Origin: Rhodamnia argentea
Lineage: Eukaryota; Streptophyta; Magnoliopsida; Myrtales; Myrtaceae
Direction of reading: 5' to 3'
NCBI RefSeq assembly: GCF_020921035.1
Contig: NC_063152.1
Span: forward strand, 16,878,001 to 16,942,000
DNA length: 64,000 bases
The notes under the pieces are model-generated. The model was given only the letters and a program-made list of their open reading frames with translations. It made no database searches and was not told the DNA's origin. The translations under genes and the position numbers were made by a program. Below, piece after piece: positions 48,849 through 60,070 of the stretch. Within the stretch, counting starts at the first letter, position 1, and every line of letters starts with the position of its first letter.

Positions 48849-49725
48849 ATGGAAGAGAAAAATGGCAACATGATAAAATTGACCGCATTCAATTATGCAA
48901 TCTGGAAACCGAAGATGGAGGATTTGCTATATATTAAAGATCTCTAGAAACCAATCGTGATGTCAATGGAGAAACCAGCACTAGGGATCAAGATATCCGA
49001 TACCAAAGTAGAAGACAAATCGATAGCATTAGATGATAGCAAAACAACAACCATGTCCGAAGGCAAGTGGATGGTGCTAAATCGAAAATGCGCTGCTCAA
49101 ATCCGACAATGAATTGACAAAGCATTTTTCAAAATTTTGCTAATGAACATGATGCTAGTGTTCTTTGGAAAAAAAAATTAGAGAAAATGTACGCAAGGAC
49201 AACGGCGCAAAATAAAGCAAATCAAATGCGACGACGTGAATCTGAAGTACAAGGATGGGAGCAATGTCTCGAAACACATGAGCGAGTTCCAAGGTATAGT
49301 AGATCAACTCAACTCTATGAAAATGACATTAGATGGTGAATTGCAGGCGTTGCTGCTACTTAGCTCTTTACCAAATAGTTGGGACACACTAGTTGTGTCG
49401 GTCAAGAACTCCGCTCCCGACAGCAAACTTACCATGGATATGGTAAGAGATAGAATATTGAATAAAGAATCCCAACGGAAAGAGGGCGGATTAAAACCTG
49501 AGTTCGAGGCTCTTGTCATCAGCCGACAAGATAATCAAGAACGTAGAAGGAGGAGCAAAAGTTGGAACTTCTGAAACCAACAAAGAGGAAGGTCCCAATC
49601 CAATTTTAGACGTGACAAGAAGTGCCATCATTGCGGTAAATTAGGGCACTTTATCCAAGAATGCATAAAGCTAAAGGCAGAAAGATCCAAGAATCATAGT
49701 ATCAACAAAAGTGATGAGAATTAGA
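48849..49725 (+). pseudogene. gag: Copia gag remnant
   Basis: The frame opens at 48849 with an NxxxWKPKMEDLL segment typical of the gag N-terminus. It is broken by in-frame stops at 48945-48947 and 49110-49112 and by further changes. Residues LNSMKMTLDGELQALLLLSSLP (about 49285-49370) fit the UBN2 gag domain. A CCHC zinc knuckle (CHHCGKLGHFIQEC) lies at about 49622-49663. Gag would form the virus-like particle; this copy cannot. Confidence 0.9.
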
Positions 49726-49802
49726 CGAATGATTCCGCAAATGTTGCAGATGAGGTAATTATTATTCAAAGTGATGATTTCATTAATCTTGCATCCCAAG
49801 AT

Positions 49803-50207
49803 TTGACATGGATAGTCGACATCGGCGCGTCCTATCATGTTATTGCCCGTCAAGATCTTTTTACATCTTACACCAAAGGAGACTTCGGCTTTGTAAAGAT
49901 GGGAAAAGACGGTGCATCCAAAATTACTGGTATCGGTAATATTTATTTGGAGACTAACATTGGATACAGGCTATTACTCAAAGATGTGAGACATGTTCCA
50001 AACATACGTCTCAATCTTATATCTTTTGGCAAGCTTGATGATGAAGGTTACTGTAATTGCTTTAGTGATGAAAAATGGAAACTCACTAAAGGTAATCTGG
50101 TGGTAGCCAAAGGAGAAAAGGCTAGCTCCCTCTACATCACACAAGCAAAGATGTGTAGAGGAGAGGTGAATGTAACGGGAAAAAGAATCACCATCGACTT
50201 ATGGCAT
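49803..50207 (+). pseudogene. pol: Copia protease remnant, cut by solo LTR
   Basis: The aspartic-protease segment reads TWIVDIGASYHV near 49806-49841. The catalytic D-S/T-G-A triad has become D-I-G-A, which should abolish activity. Conserved LKDVRHVPNIRLNLIS follows. The frame is interrupted at 50208 by the Gypsy LTR. Confidence 0.88.
50203..50207. repeat. Left 5-bp duplication of nested solo LTR
   Basis: ggcat precedes the TG of the LTR and recurs at 52844-52848. Confidence 0.85.
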
Positions 50208-52843
50208 TGTTGTCACCTGATTTTTAATCGGTTTTTCTTTTGAAAAATCTTTAAAAATCCATAAAAATTCATAAAATTAAAAAATAAACTTTAGAAACCT
50301 TGGTCAAGCTTAAGGAACCAATTTTGAATAAAAAAATAATTTTCTGTATTTTTCACATTTTTAGTATTTTTCGTATATTAGAAATATACACAAAAATTAC
50401 GAAAAAATAACATTTTTGGCCAAACAAATATGGAAAAATATCCAAAATTTTTATTTTAATCCCCTCTTCATTTTGTCCTTTGAAAATTTGAAAAATTCAA
50501 TATGGGATCACATGAGTCTTCACAAATGTGAACCCAAATTGAGCGAAAAATTCATTCGAGGCCCTTCTAGTCTGTTCCTCACTAGGTTGAAGTTTTGACA
50601 TTTGATTCTAACAACCTTAATTGCATTTTGATCCAATCAATTTCAATTTTTGAGCAGATCACAAAATGGACTTCTTTGCATTTCCAATATAATCCCCAGT
50701 TTCCGATTATGGTCAAATTGGTCATTTTAAGAGTGAACCCATGCATAGACAAACCTTGACCCATAGATTTTTTGACATTCTAAACACTTTGGTGAGGTTA
50801 AATTAGCACAGATTAGTCATTAAGGACCCTAATTGGACAGATTTTACATTCAAATTAATCTTGAAATTTAGGGATTTTTGCGCAAAGTTAAATCAAATTT
50901 TCCCAAACTTGGCACCTAGATAACATTCGTATGGCAGAATCCAATTTTGGGTTTAAATTTGCAGAAATGGGTGAAATTGGTGTTGACGTCAAAAAAAAAA
51001 AAAAAAAGGGGAGAAAACAAAGTTGACCAAGTCAACCAGTTGACCCAGTCAACCCGTTGATCAAACTCGGTAGCAGGAGCTCCCATGTGGCCTTTCCAAC
51101 TCCTTTTTGCGCACGCATAGGAGGTGAACGGCGCGAGACCTGGAAGCAAAAAATCACCAACTAACTCCAACGGATTTTGACTACATTGAAGCAGAGTGTC
51201 CAAGAGGTCTCCTTGACGCCAGCTGGAGAAAGACAACCAAAAAAATTTCTGTTAGATTTGCGGGGAAAAGACACTGAAGCAATTTAGTTTTGACGGGGAG
51301 GTCTCCGTTCGGTAACAACGGACTGAAGCAATTTAGTTTTGACGGTGGTACTCGTGCCACGTGTCCCGATCTTGCTTTTTTTTAAAATAAAAATCATTTT
51401 CATTTTCGAAAATTTTAAAAAAAAATTTGCAATCGTGTGGCCCAGGTTTGGCCACACGTCGCGATCTGGACAATCCATCGGCTTTTCTAATAATAAAAAA
51501 ATTAATTTCTAATCGGACGGTCTGGATCTATCATTTTTCGTGGTGTAGGATTAAATAGGCGGGAATTTTATGAAAATTTGAAATTTCGAAAATTCAAAAA
51601 TGAAATTTCGGAGGTGGCACCGTTTTTGCCTTGCCCGATCCGGACCCATGTGGGCCAGGCTCGGTGCGCGTGAGGTCGGACTGGGTTAACCCGACCCAAT
51701 CCAGTTGACTTTTCTTCTTCTTTTTTTAAATAAAGAAAAGGAAAAATCATTGAAAATTAAAAAAAAATTGGAAACTTTTGAGAAAAATTCCAAAAAATTC
51801 CAGAAAATCCCAAAAATTAGGAAACGGACCATTTCAACTGGGCAGTCCTATTTTTCGATTTTCGCGTCCCACTCCTTTTTGAAAATGATGATTTTATCCC
51901 TTAAGGGAAAGTTATCTCCGAAAATTCTAAAAAAATTTCCAGAAATTCCCAAAAATTGGGAAATGACCACATTCATTTGGTCAATTCTATTTTTGGGTTT
52001 TCACGTCCCGACTCTTTTTTAAAATGACCATTTTACCCCTTTAGGGTAAATTGTTTCCAAAAATTCCGAGAAATTCGGAAAAATATCGAAAAATAGGAAA
52101 TGGCCACAATCAACTGGTCAATCCTATTTTCGATGCTCTGGGCTCCCGATTCTTTCAAAAATGATAATTTCTCTCTTTTCGGCAAATTATCCTCCGATTT
52201 CCTCAAAATTATGATTTTGCCCCTCATGGGAGAATCACCTCTAAATCATTTCAATATTCCTCCTGGTTTTGAGTGCCCCTTCCTCGAGTTATTAGGGATT
52301 TATTAGATATGTCATGTTGATTATGTTTGATGATTTGATGCGATTTATCCGCACGTTATAGATTCCTTAATTTGCGCATTTACTTTGATTGATTGTGATT
52401 GCTAGGTTTATCACTCATGTATGCATGAACTCCTAGATTTAGGATTCATGCCCCAAATCATCTGCATGAAATCATGAGGTTAGAAAATTCATTCAACTTA
52501 GGTACCAAAAAGATGCCAATTACGATAATTGAAGTAACTAAGTCCCCGATCCCACTTCTCTGGTTCTCGCAGAATCGAATATAAGCTTCTAACTATTTGA
52601 TAGGGTTTTTCAATCATACCTTCCAAGAAATGATTGGTGGTGACTCCGAGACATGCACACGTAGCACATGTCACTAAATCACATTGAAAGGTCGACTCGA
52701 TTTTATCTTCCATTGTGATTTGGGTAATGAGCCTTGGGAGAGGCCCGCATCCAAAATCCACATACAGGTGGATCGGAGGGCGACCCACTAGCCTACTCGA
52801 GAGCGCACCCTCGCACTCGAGAGCGCTCGAGAGGGTTGCAACG
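50208..52843 (+). mobile_element. Gypsy (Tat/Athila-like) solo LTR nested in Copia pol
   Basis: 2636 bp, starting TGTTGTCACC and ending ggttgcaacg (the terminal CA is now CG). It is flanked by the 5-bp duplication ggcat. No internal domain or second LTR is present, so it is a solo LTR left by LTR-LTR recombination. Removing it rejoins the Copia frame at the integrase HHCC region. It is related to 1-3298 over both ends. The stretch 51785-52195 holds three imperfect tandem units. Confidence 0.9.
51785..52195. repeat. Three imperfect tandem units (about 130-140 bp) in solo LTR
   Basis: Each unit has an A-rich start (aaattccnnaaaattcc), then gggaaanggnccan...caactgg, then a cctattttt core, ccc-act/gat-tctttttnaaaatga and an attttaccccttt-like close. 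Starts are near 51785, 51915 and 52055. The related LTR at the window start shows one such unit at about 2570-2715. Confidence 0.7.
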
Positions 52844-52848
52844 GGCAT
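52844..52848. repeat. Right 5-bp duplication of nested solo LTR
   Basis: ggcat is identical to 50203-50207. Confidence 0.85.
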
Positions 52849-53840
52849 AGACAACTCGGACACATGAGTGAGAAAGGACTCAATATTCTTACTAGAAAGC
52901 AACTCCTACCCGGATTTAAAGGTACACCGTTAAATACTTGTGTTGATCGCATTATGGGACAGCAACACACAGTGGCATTTCGTACTTCCCCACCATCTAG
53001 AAAAGTTGAAATTCTAGATTTGATACACACCGATGTATGTACAATGCAAACTAGATCACTTGGAGGTGCTCTCTATTTTGTAACATTTATTGATGATCAC
53101 TCTAGAAAGGTGTGGGCATTTGCTTTGAAAACTAAAGATCAAGTGCATGAAACTTTCATGCAATTTCATATGAAGGTTGAAAGGGAAACGGGCAGGAAAT
53201 TGAAGTGTGTATGCTCGGATAACGGTGGTGAGTATTGAGGACCGTTCGAGGGTTATTGCAAAAATTTCGGAATTAGATTGGAAAAATCTGTGCCAAAAAC
53301 ACCTCAACACAACGGTATTGCAGAGCGGATAAATAGAACCATCCGTGAGAGAGTCGGATGCATGCTCTCTAATGCAAAGCTGCCTAACCATTTTTGGGGT
53401 GAGTCAATGAGGACGGCGATTGACTTAATCAATCTATTACCTTCAGCTCCACTCCACGGTAATGTGCCACAAAGTGTTTGGACCGGTAAGCATGTTTCTT
53501 ACGATCACTTGAAGGTATTTGGCAGTAAAGCATTTATTCACATTCCCAATGATGAGAGATCAAAGCTTGATGGGGAAATCGAAGCAATACATCTTCTTGG
53601 GCTATGCTCATGAAGAGTTCGACTACATACTTTGGGATCCCGTCGACCGGAAGATAATTAGAAGCAGGGACGTGGTGTTTCTTGAAGATCAAACAATTGA
53701 AGATTTGAGAAACACAAAAAATCTCAATCAACAGGCGAATATCCTGTTGATCTTCGTCCACATAATTCTCCCAATCATTCTAAAAAGGAGCAAACCGAAT
53801 CCAACATTCAAGGTGAGACTACTTCAACTAAACCCGAATA
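52849..53840 (+). pseudogene. pol: Copia integrase remnant
   Basis: It begins with the HHCC zinc-binding remnant (LGHMSEKGLNIL, then a C...GQQHTVAF segment in which the first Cys context is altered). The DDE core follows: Asp in LIHTDVC, Asp in CSDNGGEY and Glu in NGIAERINRTI. A stop (53236-53238) falls directly after SDNGGEY, and a frameshift lies near 53575. The conserved segment KVFGSKAFIHIP is present. Confidence 0.9.
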
Positions 53841-53989
53841 ATTGATGAACAGGTTCCACCGTAACCTCAATTGAGGAGATCAACCCGTGAACGACAATCT
53901 AGTCATAAATATTCTCCTAATGAGCATGTAATGCTCACCGACAGGGGAGAACCGAAGAGCTACAAAGAAGTCATGACCCACAAGCACAA

Positions 53990-54677
53990 GAGGAGTGGTT
54001 TAAAGTTATGTAAGAGGAGATGAAATCCTTAAACGAAAATCATACTTATGATTTAGTCAAATTACCACAAGGAAGAAAAGCACTCAAGAACAAGTGGGTT
54101 TTCGGACTAAAGAATGAAGAAGGTAACTCACAACCGCGATAAAAAGCTAGGCTGGTGGTGAAGGGATTCACTCGTAAAGAAGGTATTGACGTCAAAGAGA
54201 TATTTTCACATGTGGTTAAAATGTCATCTATTCGTGTTGTTCTTGGATTAGCAGCAAGTTTAAAATTGAAGATCGAGCAACTTGACATGAAGACTGCATT
54301 TTTACATGGAGACCTCGACGATGAGATTTACATGGAACAACCGGAAGGTTTCAAAATCAAAGGCAAAGAAAATCTTGTATGTAGACTAAGGAAGAGTCTC
54401 TACGGGCTCAAGCAAGCACCAAGACAGTGGTGTAAAAAGTTTGATACATTCATGGAAGAAAATCGGTTCAATAAAACCATTACCGATCACTGCATGTTTC
54501 GTCAAGAAATTTACTAACGGTTATATCCTCATTCTCCTACTTAATGTTGATGACATGCTCATTGTTAGTCGGGATAAAAGCAAGATCAACAGCCTAAAGA
54601 AAGAGTTGAGCAAGGCCTTTGCGACGAAGGAGTTGGGACACGCGAAACAAATTCTTGGCATGGAGGCAGAATCGTAA
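53990..54677 (+). pseudogene. pol: Copia reverse transcriptase remnant
   Basis: Conserved blocks are present: KNKWVFGLK, KARLVVKGFTRKEGID, QLDMKTAFLHGDLDDEIYM and SLYGLKQAPRQWCKKFD. The catalytic Asp pair is retained in VDDMLIV near 54550. Breaks include an in-frame taa at 54140-54142 and a frameshift near 54515. Confidence 0.92.
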
Positions 54678-54679
54678 AC

Positions 54680-55506
54680 TTTGGTTATCTCAAAGACAGT
54701 ATGTTAATAAAGTTCTTGAAAGATTCAACATGAATAGCTCCCAAGCAGTTAATTCTCCACTTGCAAACCACTTCAAGTTAAAGGTAGAACAGTGCCCAAA
54801 AGGTGAGATGGAAAAGAATGAAATGGAAAAGGTTCCTTATGCATCGGCAATTGGCGGTTTAATGTACGCAACGGTATGCACGAGGCCTGATATCGCTTAT
54901 GCAATTGGTGTAGTAAGCGGGTTCCTATGCAATCCTGGTAAGCAACATTAGGCGGTTGTCAAATGGATACTCGGGTATCTCGGAGGCATTTCTAATAGTT
55001 GTTTATGTTTTAGTAATGGTAAAACTGTGTTAGAAGGTTTTGCAGATGCAGACATGGCCGAGGATGTGGATTCAAGAAAGTCCACATCGAGATACCTAAT
55101 GACTTTTGCAGGGGGAGAAGTTTCTTGGCAATCCCGATTGCAAAAATGTGTTACGCTTTCTACCGCTAAAGCGGAAAATATTTCTATAACTGAAGCATGT
55201 AAAGAGCACTTGTGGATGAAGAAATTTTTGCAAGAAGCGGGTCACAATCGAGAGAAGTACATTTTGTATTTGAATAGTCAAAGTGCAATTCACCTCAACA
55301 AAAATGCAACTTTTCACTCCGGATCCAAACACATCGACGTCAAATATCATTAGATACGTGATGTGTTGGAAGAAAAAGCCCTGCTATTGAAGAAAGTACA
55401 CATTGATGACAATGGCGCAGACATGATGACAAAAACTCTATCTACAGTGAAGATGCAAGCTTGTCGAACTTTCGCAGGTTTGGCGTCCTCTTCTAATTGC
55501 TCGTGA
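54680..55506 (+). pseudogene. pol: Copia RNase H remnant and pol end
   Basis: The YASAIGGLMYATVCTRPDIAYAIGVVS block leads to the RNase H domain: FADADMAEDVDSRKSTS, where the usual Asp is kept, then TLSTAKAENIS and the HIDVKYH motif near 55335-55353. Stops lie near 54949 and 55351. The frame ends at tga 55504-55506, just before the polypurine tract. Confidence 0.9.
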
Positions 55507-55515
55507 GGGGGAGAT
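55503..55515 (+). other. Polypurine tract of Copia element
   Basis: gtgagggggagat adjoins the 3' LTR start at 55517, as needed for plus-strand DNA priming. Confidence 0.85.
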
Positions 55516-55516
55516 T

Positions 55517-56201
55517 TGTTGAGTCCCTCACAATTAGAGAGGACAATGTAAAATATGTGTAGTAGATGACGTAAAAGAAAGAAAAAAAAAAGAGAGGAGA
55601 AAAGAAAAGAATATCGGGGGATATCGGGGAGGAAAATCAAAGGAATCTCCCAAGTCGTACAAAATCAAGAGGTATCGAGGAGATGATCAGATGTGATCTT
55701 CCAAGTGATACGAATTCAGGGAAACTTGGAAGATAAAGTGATCTTTCAAAATCTTACGGAATCGGAAGATTATCAAAGTGATTTTTCAGATTGTGCAATT
55801 GAGATTGCATCTCAGGAGTTGTTCTCGATGGAGAAAACAAGAGCAAGAAGTTCGGAGCGTAGCGGAAGAAACGATTCTTATTCTTCCAAGAGAGTTTTTC
55901 TTTAAGCAAATTATCTAATTTGTGAGAGATCTAGATCCACAAATTAAAGTGAAGAGATCCACCTTCGGGTGAAGTTGTAATCCCATTATTTACTATAGTG
56001 GAAGTTTGGGTTCGGAGTGGACTACCGTCCCGTGATTTTTTCCTTCACATTGGAGGTGTTTCCAAGTTAAAATTCTTGTGTTCTTTATTATTTATCTTTA
56101 CAACTTTCTATCAATATTTTTATCCTATTCAATTCTCACAGAAGCAATAGTGTGGAAAATTACTCGGGGCTTTCTCTGCGAATATCATTTTTCCCCCTAC
56201 A
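55517..56201 (+). repeat. 3' LTR of Copia element
   Basis: 685 bp, starting TGTTGAGTCC and ending CCCCCTACA. Relative to the 5' LTR it has scattered substitutions and lacks the TATA-bearing segment near 55814. Confidence 0.92.
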
Positions 56202-56206
56202 CGACC
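56202..56206. repeat. Right 5-bp target-site duplication of Copia element
   Basis: cgacc is identical to 48094-48098. Confidence 0.88.
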
Positions 56207-56559
56207 CACGTCGAGTCTCAGGCGATTTTGAATTTGTGCATAAACTCTCTTCAAGACCCCATCTTTTTTCTCTTGGTTTCTTCCATTACTTTTCATAAGG
56301 CCTACAATTTTGGGGGAAATGAGGTGCTCGGGTCCTCGCACTCCTCACTTCCCCGGCACCGTAATCAACCGAATCGGATTTCTCATTGTCAAGTGCCAAA
56401 CTAACCCTCATTTCGGCGTCTCCATGGCCATCACAACCCTTTTTCTTTTTTTTTGAAGGCTCTATCCATCGTCATGAAGACGAGATCTAGTATACATTCA
56501 GTATAAACAAATGAGTTATTAAACAAATGTTCAATTTCATAATTTGATAAACTTCCGAA

Positions 56560-57470
56560 AAAGGATCTAAAGTGCTCACATTTTCTCAAATAAGGACATA
56601 AATCGGATTTTATTTTAAATAAGGGTGTGAAGTGTCCTTTTTTTGTTTTTTTCAAAGAAGGGCCTGATATGGGGTAATTTGTCTTTTTACATTTTTATTT
56701 TATTTTTTCCCTTTTTCCTTTTTTGTTTCCTTTTTCCATTTTCTCTTCCACCTTGCCAATGGCCGTGGGCCGGGTGGCCCCGCCGGTGGCTGTGGGTTGG
56801 CCAGCCTCGCCTGTAGCCACAAGGGGAGCCCTCGCCCGATTTGATAGTTTCTAGAGACATTTTTGGTGTCATCTTTCAAAACTAGATTTCCAGAATTCGG
56901 GAGCTGAACAACTATGCTTTGCGAAGAAGTATTCATGTTATTCGACGACCCCAAGACTCTTTCTGCTTGGTCGACGAGGACTGGTTTCCCTTCATTGCCT
57001 ATCCTCAGAATTCCTGATGAATCATTTGTTAGATTATCTCCATTTGCCACCCAGAGAATGGTCTTATCTAGGATCTTATGGTACCATTTTGCGAGGTATC
57101 TATTGCTGGAGTTTCCGGGGCTGAAGAAACCTAGCTAAAACTTTTCTCATGTCAGTCCGGAAATCTAGTCCATCTCCCCTCCCCTGGGCTGGGTGAGGCA
57201 AGCCCTCGCGGCTATAGGCGAGGTTGGCCCTTGCCTGTAGCCACCGAGGCCACCTAGCCCACGGTCACCGATGAGGAGGGAGAGAAAAAAAAATATGAAA
57301 AATGAAACAAAAAGGGGGAAAAAAAAGAATAAGGAAAAATTCAAAAAAATATAGAAGGATGAAAATAATCCTAATCAGCTCCTTATTTAAAATAAAATTT
57401 ATTTCAAAATCTTGTTTGAAGGAGTGATTACGCTTGGGCCTTCTTTTTTTAAAAAAAAATTTCTCTTATA
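56560..57470. mobile_element. Pack-MULE-like element carrying a receptor-kinase fragment
   Basis: The outer left arm (cacattttctcaaataagga, tcaaagaagggcctg, gtctttttacatttt) is the same family as the MULE at 34986. Inner GC-rich arms at about 56752-56845 and 57165-57275 are reverse complements of one another (for example ccgtgggccgggtggcc against ccgtgggctaggtggcc). Between them lies an unrelated S-domain fragment. No duplication could be read and the ends are approximate. It begins about 350 bases after the Copia element and ends about 100 bases before FKBP16-4. Confidence 0.7.
56855..57135 (-). pseudogene. Captured S-domain (G-type lectin) receptor kinase fragment
   Basis: The minus strand reads LGFFSPGNSSNRYLAKWYHK, then WVANGDNLTNDSSG, VLVDQAERV and QLPNSGNLVLKD. 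These are the consecutive hallmark blocks of the B-lectin domain in S-locus/G-type lectin receptor kinases (FELGFFSPG, WVANRDxPLTDSSG, QLLDSGNLVL). Only about 90 codons of a roughly 800-residue gene are present, open apart from the ends. There is no kinase domain or signal peptide. It is a fragment inside inverted-repeat arms, so transduplication by the element is the likely origin. Confidence 0.85.
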
Positions 57471-57572
57471 ATTTTGCTCCATGTATTTACTATAATTTGC
57501 TCCGATATAACAGTTGAGTGGCGGAGCTCTGTCGCCAACGAGTAAGAATAACCGCGAACTCACTCAATCTCA

Positions 57573-60070
57573 ATGGCGACAGCGGCGGCGACGCCGTGCT
57601 TTGCGTCAGGAGCGCCTCTCCAGGCGGCGAGCCTCCTCGGTACATCTTCCCCGAGAGCGAATCATCATCATCAACGTCACCTAACGAATCAATCAGCTTC
57701 GACCGCGCCGTCCCGCAGAAAGGTCTCCCTCGTACTCAGCTCGAGCGCCTTGTTCGGGTCATTCGCGCTCCCATTATTCGTCCCTGCTTCTCCTTCCAAG
57801 TCCGCATCGCCCGAGTTCTTCGAGCTCCCAAACTCCGGCGGCGTAAGGGTGTTGGACCTTCGGATTGGCTCCGGAGAGGTTCCTTCTATTGGCGACGAGG
57901 TCTCTTCTCTCTCTCTCTCTCTCAATGTGTCGATGGTGATGTTGATGTTGTGGTAACCAACAATCGCAATTGATGGAAGCGTACTTCCAGACCGATTGCA
58001 GAGGAAAATTTTCGTCATTTAACCTGGGAATTCCAGTATTCCGAAAGCAAAGGACCCATATTTCGTTTCTAAATTATGCCTATTTCGCAACAATTCCTGG
58101 ACTTGAACAGAGTGTGTTAGAAAACCCAGCAAAGTAAGAAGAACCAGTGAAGATGAGCACCGTACACTGCCCTTGCCATTTAATTTGGCGTTACCCAAAT
58201 TAGACTGATAAACTTCGTTTCGCTGTCAGATGTGTCTTCTGAATGTCAACTGCAATCTGTTGCTTTTAATCACATTTTTAGATTGGAAAGTACTGTGCAG
58301 TGTGCATTGCTGATAATTGTGTAGTGTTCTCTGTGTTCATGGTCTCGCTTTCGCGGATCATATTCCGATATGTTGGTAAACTTGCACGGTAAATTAGAAG
58401 CTACCTGAGAGTCTCCGTCATGGCAACAAATCAATCGACTTACTTTAGGTTTTGGATGCGAAGGTCGCTGTACATTACTATGGAAGATTGGCCGCAAAAC
58501 AAGGTTGGAGATTCGATTCCACATACAATCACAAAGACAGTACTGGGGATTCAGTTCCTTTTGTCTTCAAACTTGGTTCGGGGAATGTAAGTTAACATCT
58601 TTGCTTTCTCTTGGTCTGCTTGACCGTAATGGGAACTGTCAAGAACTTCAAGTTCTTAGTAAGACTTTTCTTGTTTACTATCGTGTTCTTACCGCTCTCC
58701 ACATCCCCAGCCCTCATTTCTTCCCACCTCTCTGCAAGACCACAAATAGGAATAGCAGGAATGAAAGGCTAAGATTCTCTGTCTCCTTCCGGTTCTAATT
58801 CACTGTCATGTTCTTAATCAGCAGAAAAGCCTTTTTGTTGCAAATCCACTTCATTGGTATGTTAGCGGTTAGTTTCGTGGAAAATCAGTGATTTGGAAAA
58901 CCTTTTCCTAAAAACAACCGCTTGTATCGCTTGCAAAAATTAATGAGCAAAAAATATTTCCATCGTCAACAAAGCTTAGATTGCTGGTGGTGATGAAAAC
59001 ATTTTCTTTTGACAATTTTCCTGAGTAATAGGGACAAACATTGTGTAAATTTGCAAAGCATCGGTTTTTCATGAATCGAAGCCCACCAGACCCTGTCTCT
59101 CCATTTGTTGACTTCAATCTTCTAAAGATGAAGTTCACCGGTTTCTTCAAAATCTGATGCTCCAATATTGCCACTTGCATAACATGTTCTCATGTAAAAG
59201 AGGGTCTTGGAGTAGGTCAAGTTGAGCCAAACTTTCTTTCTTTGCCTAAATTTTTTTAATTTTCTTTGCAATGTGAGATCATCAGGATTGGAGGTGGGAT
59301 CAAGATCCTACACTATCCGGATGGCGATCCCACACTGATCCCAACAGCCAACATACCAGAGATCCAGATCGTTCAGCCAGATCTGGATCTTAGGACCGTA
59401 CAATCCTGCCAACCATGGTTGCATCATAGGTCCTCTGTAATGTGCAAAAATTAAAATTGCAGGTTATTTCAGGGATTCAAGCAGCCGTGAAATCCATGAA
59501 AGTAGGTGGTATCCGTAGAGTCATAATTCCGCCATCACAAGGGTACCAGAGCACATCCCAAGAACCAATACCGCCAAATGTATGTTATACATGTCCCAAT
59601 TCCTCTTTCGTAGTCTCTTTTTCACCTCTTTCACCATTTGTTCGAGCCAATTTGTGTGCACCTAAAGGTTTATCTTTGAAATCTGCTCAATATGTTCCTC
59701 AGTTTGGTCTTGTTAAAATTGTGAAAGTTGTGTTGCCTTTTATTTTGTGCACTCTTGGAGTTCTTTACCCTCCATAGATATTTGGGCTTCTAGATACTAG
59801 AGCACCCATTTCACCAATTAGTTAATTGGAACATTACAGAATAACGTGATTTTAGATAGAGAATTTGTTTCCCTGTAGTTTTTACAGGATAATGATAGTC
59901 AGGTTCTAAGCTAACTCTCAATTAACATGATTTAAGTTCTTCTACAGTTCTTTGACAGGCAGAGGCTGTTTACAACAATTTTTAATCCAACCCGTCTTGC
60001 CAATGGTGAAGGTTCCACATTGGGCACTCTTATCTTTGACGTAGAATTAGTCAACCTGAGACACCAGTAA
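57573..60070 (+). CDS. FKBP16-4: FKBP-type peptidyl-prolyl isomerase, thylakoid lumen (FKBP16-4)
   Basis: Exons 57573-57899, 58464-58586, 59463-59579 and 59948-60070 join to 229 residues. The first 80 or so residues are a Ser/Ala-rich transit peptide (MATAAATPCFASG) followed by a hydrophobic stretch with an Ala-rich cleavage-like region, as in lumen-targeted immunophilins. The FKBP domain (about 90-229) has VHYYGRLAAKQGWRFDST, VISGIQAAVKSMKVGGIRRVIIP and TLGTLIFDVELV. FKBPs isomerise Xaa-Pro bonds. Many aromatic active-site residues of FKBP12 are changed in plastid FKBPs, so activity may be low. Exon 2 could instead start 15 bases earlier in frame (after tactttag at 58448), adding VLDAK; the shorter form fits the family spacing better. 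The match to Arabidopsis At3g10060 is from memory. Confidence 0.92.

Larger units (their letters stand above)
48099..56201 (+). mobile_element. Complete but inactive Copia (TNT1/Tork-like) retrotransposon
   Basis: The element has two LTRs (48099-48794 and 55517-56201), a primer-binding site, a polypurine tract, a 5-bp duplication (cgacc) and gag-pol remains in Copia order: gag with zinc knuckle, protease, integrase, reverse transcriptase, RNase H. It is 8103 bp including a 2.6-kb Gypsy solo LTR that interrupts pol. Many in-frame stops and frameshifts make it non-autonomous. The LTRs differ at many positions, so the insertion is old. TNT1-like placement is from the RNase H and integrase style. 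Confidence 0.93.
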
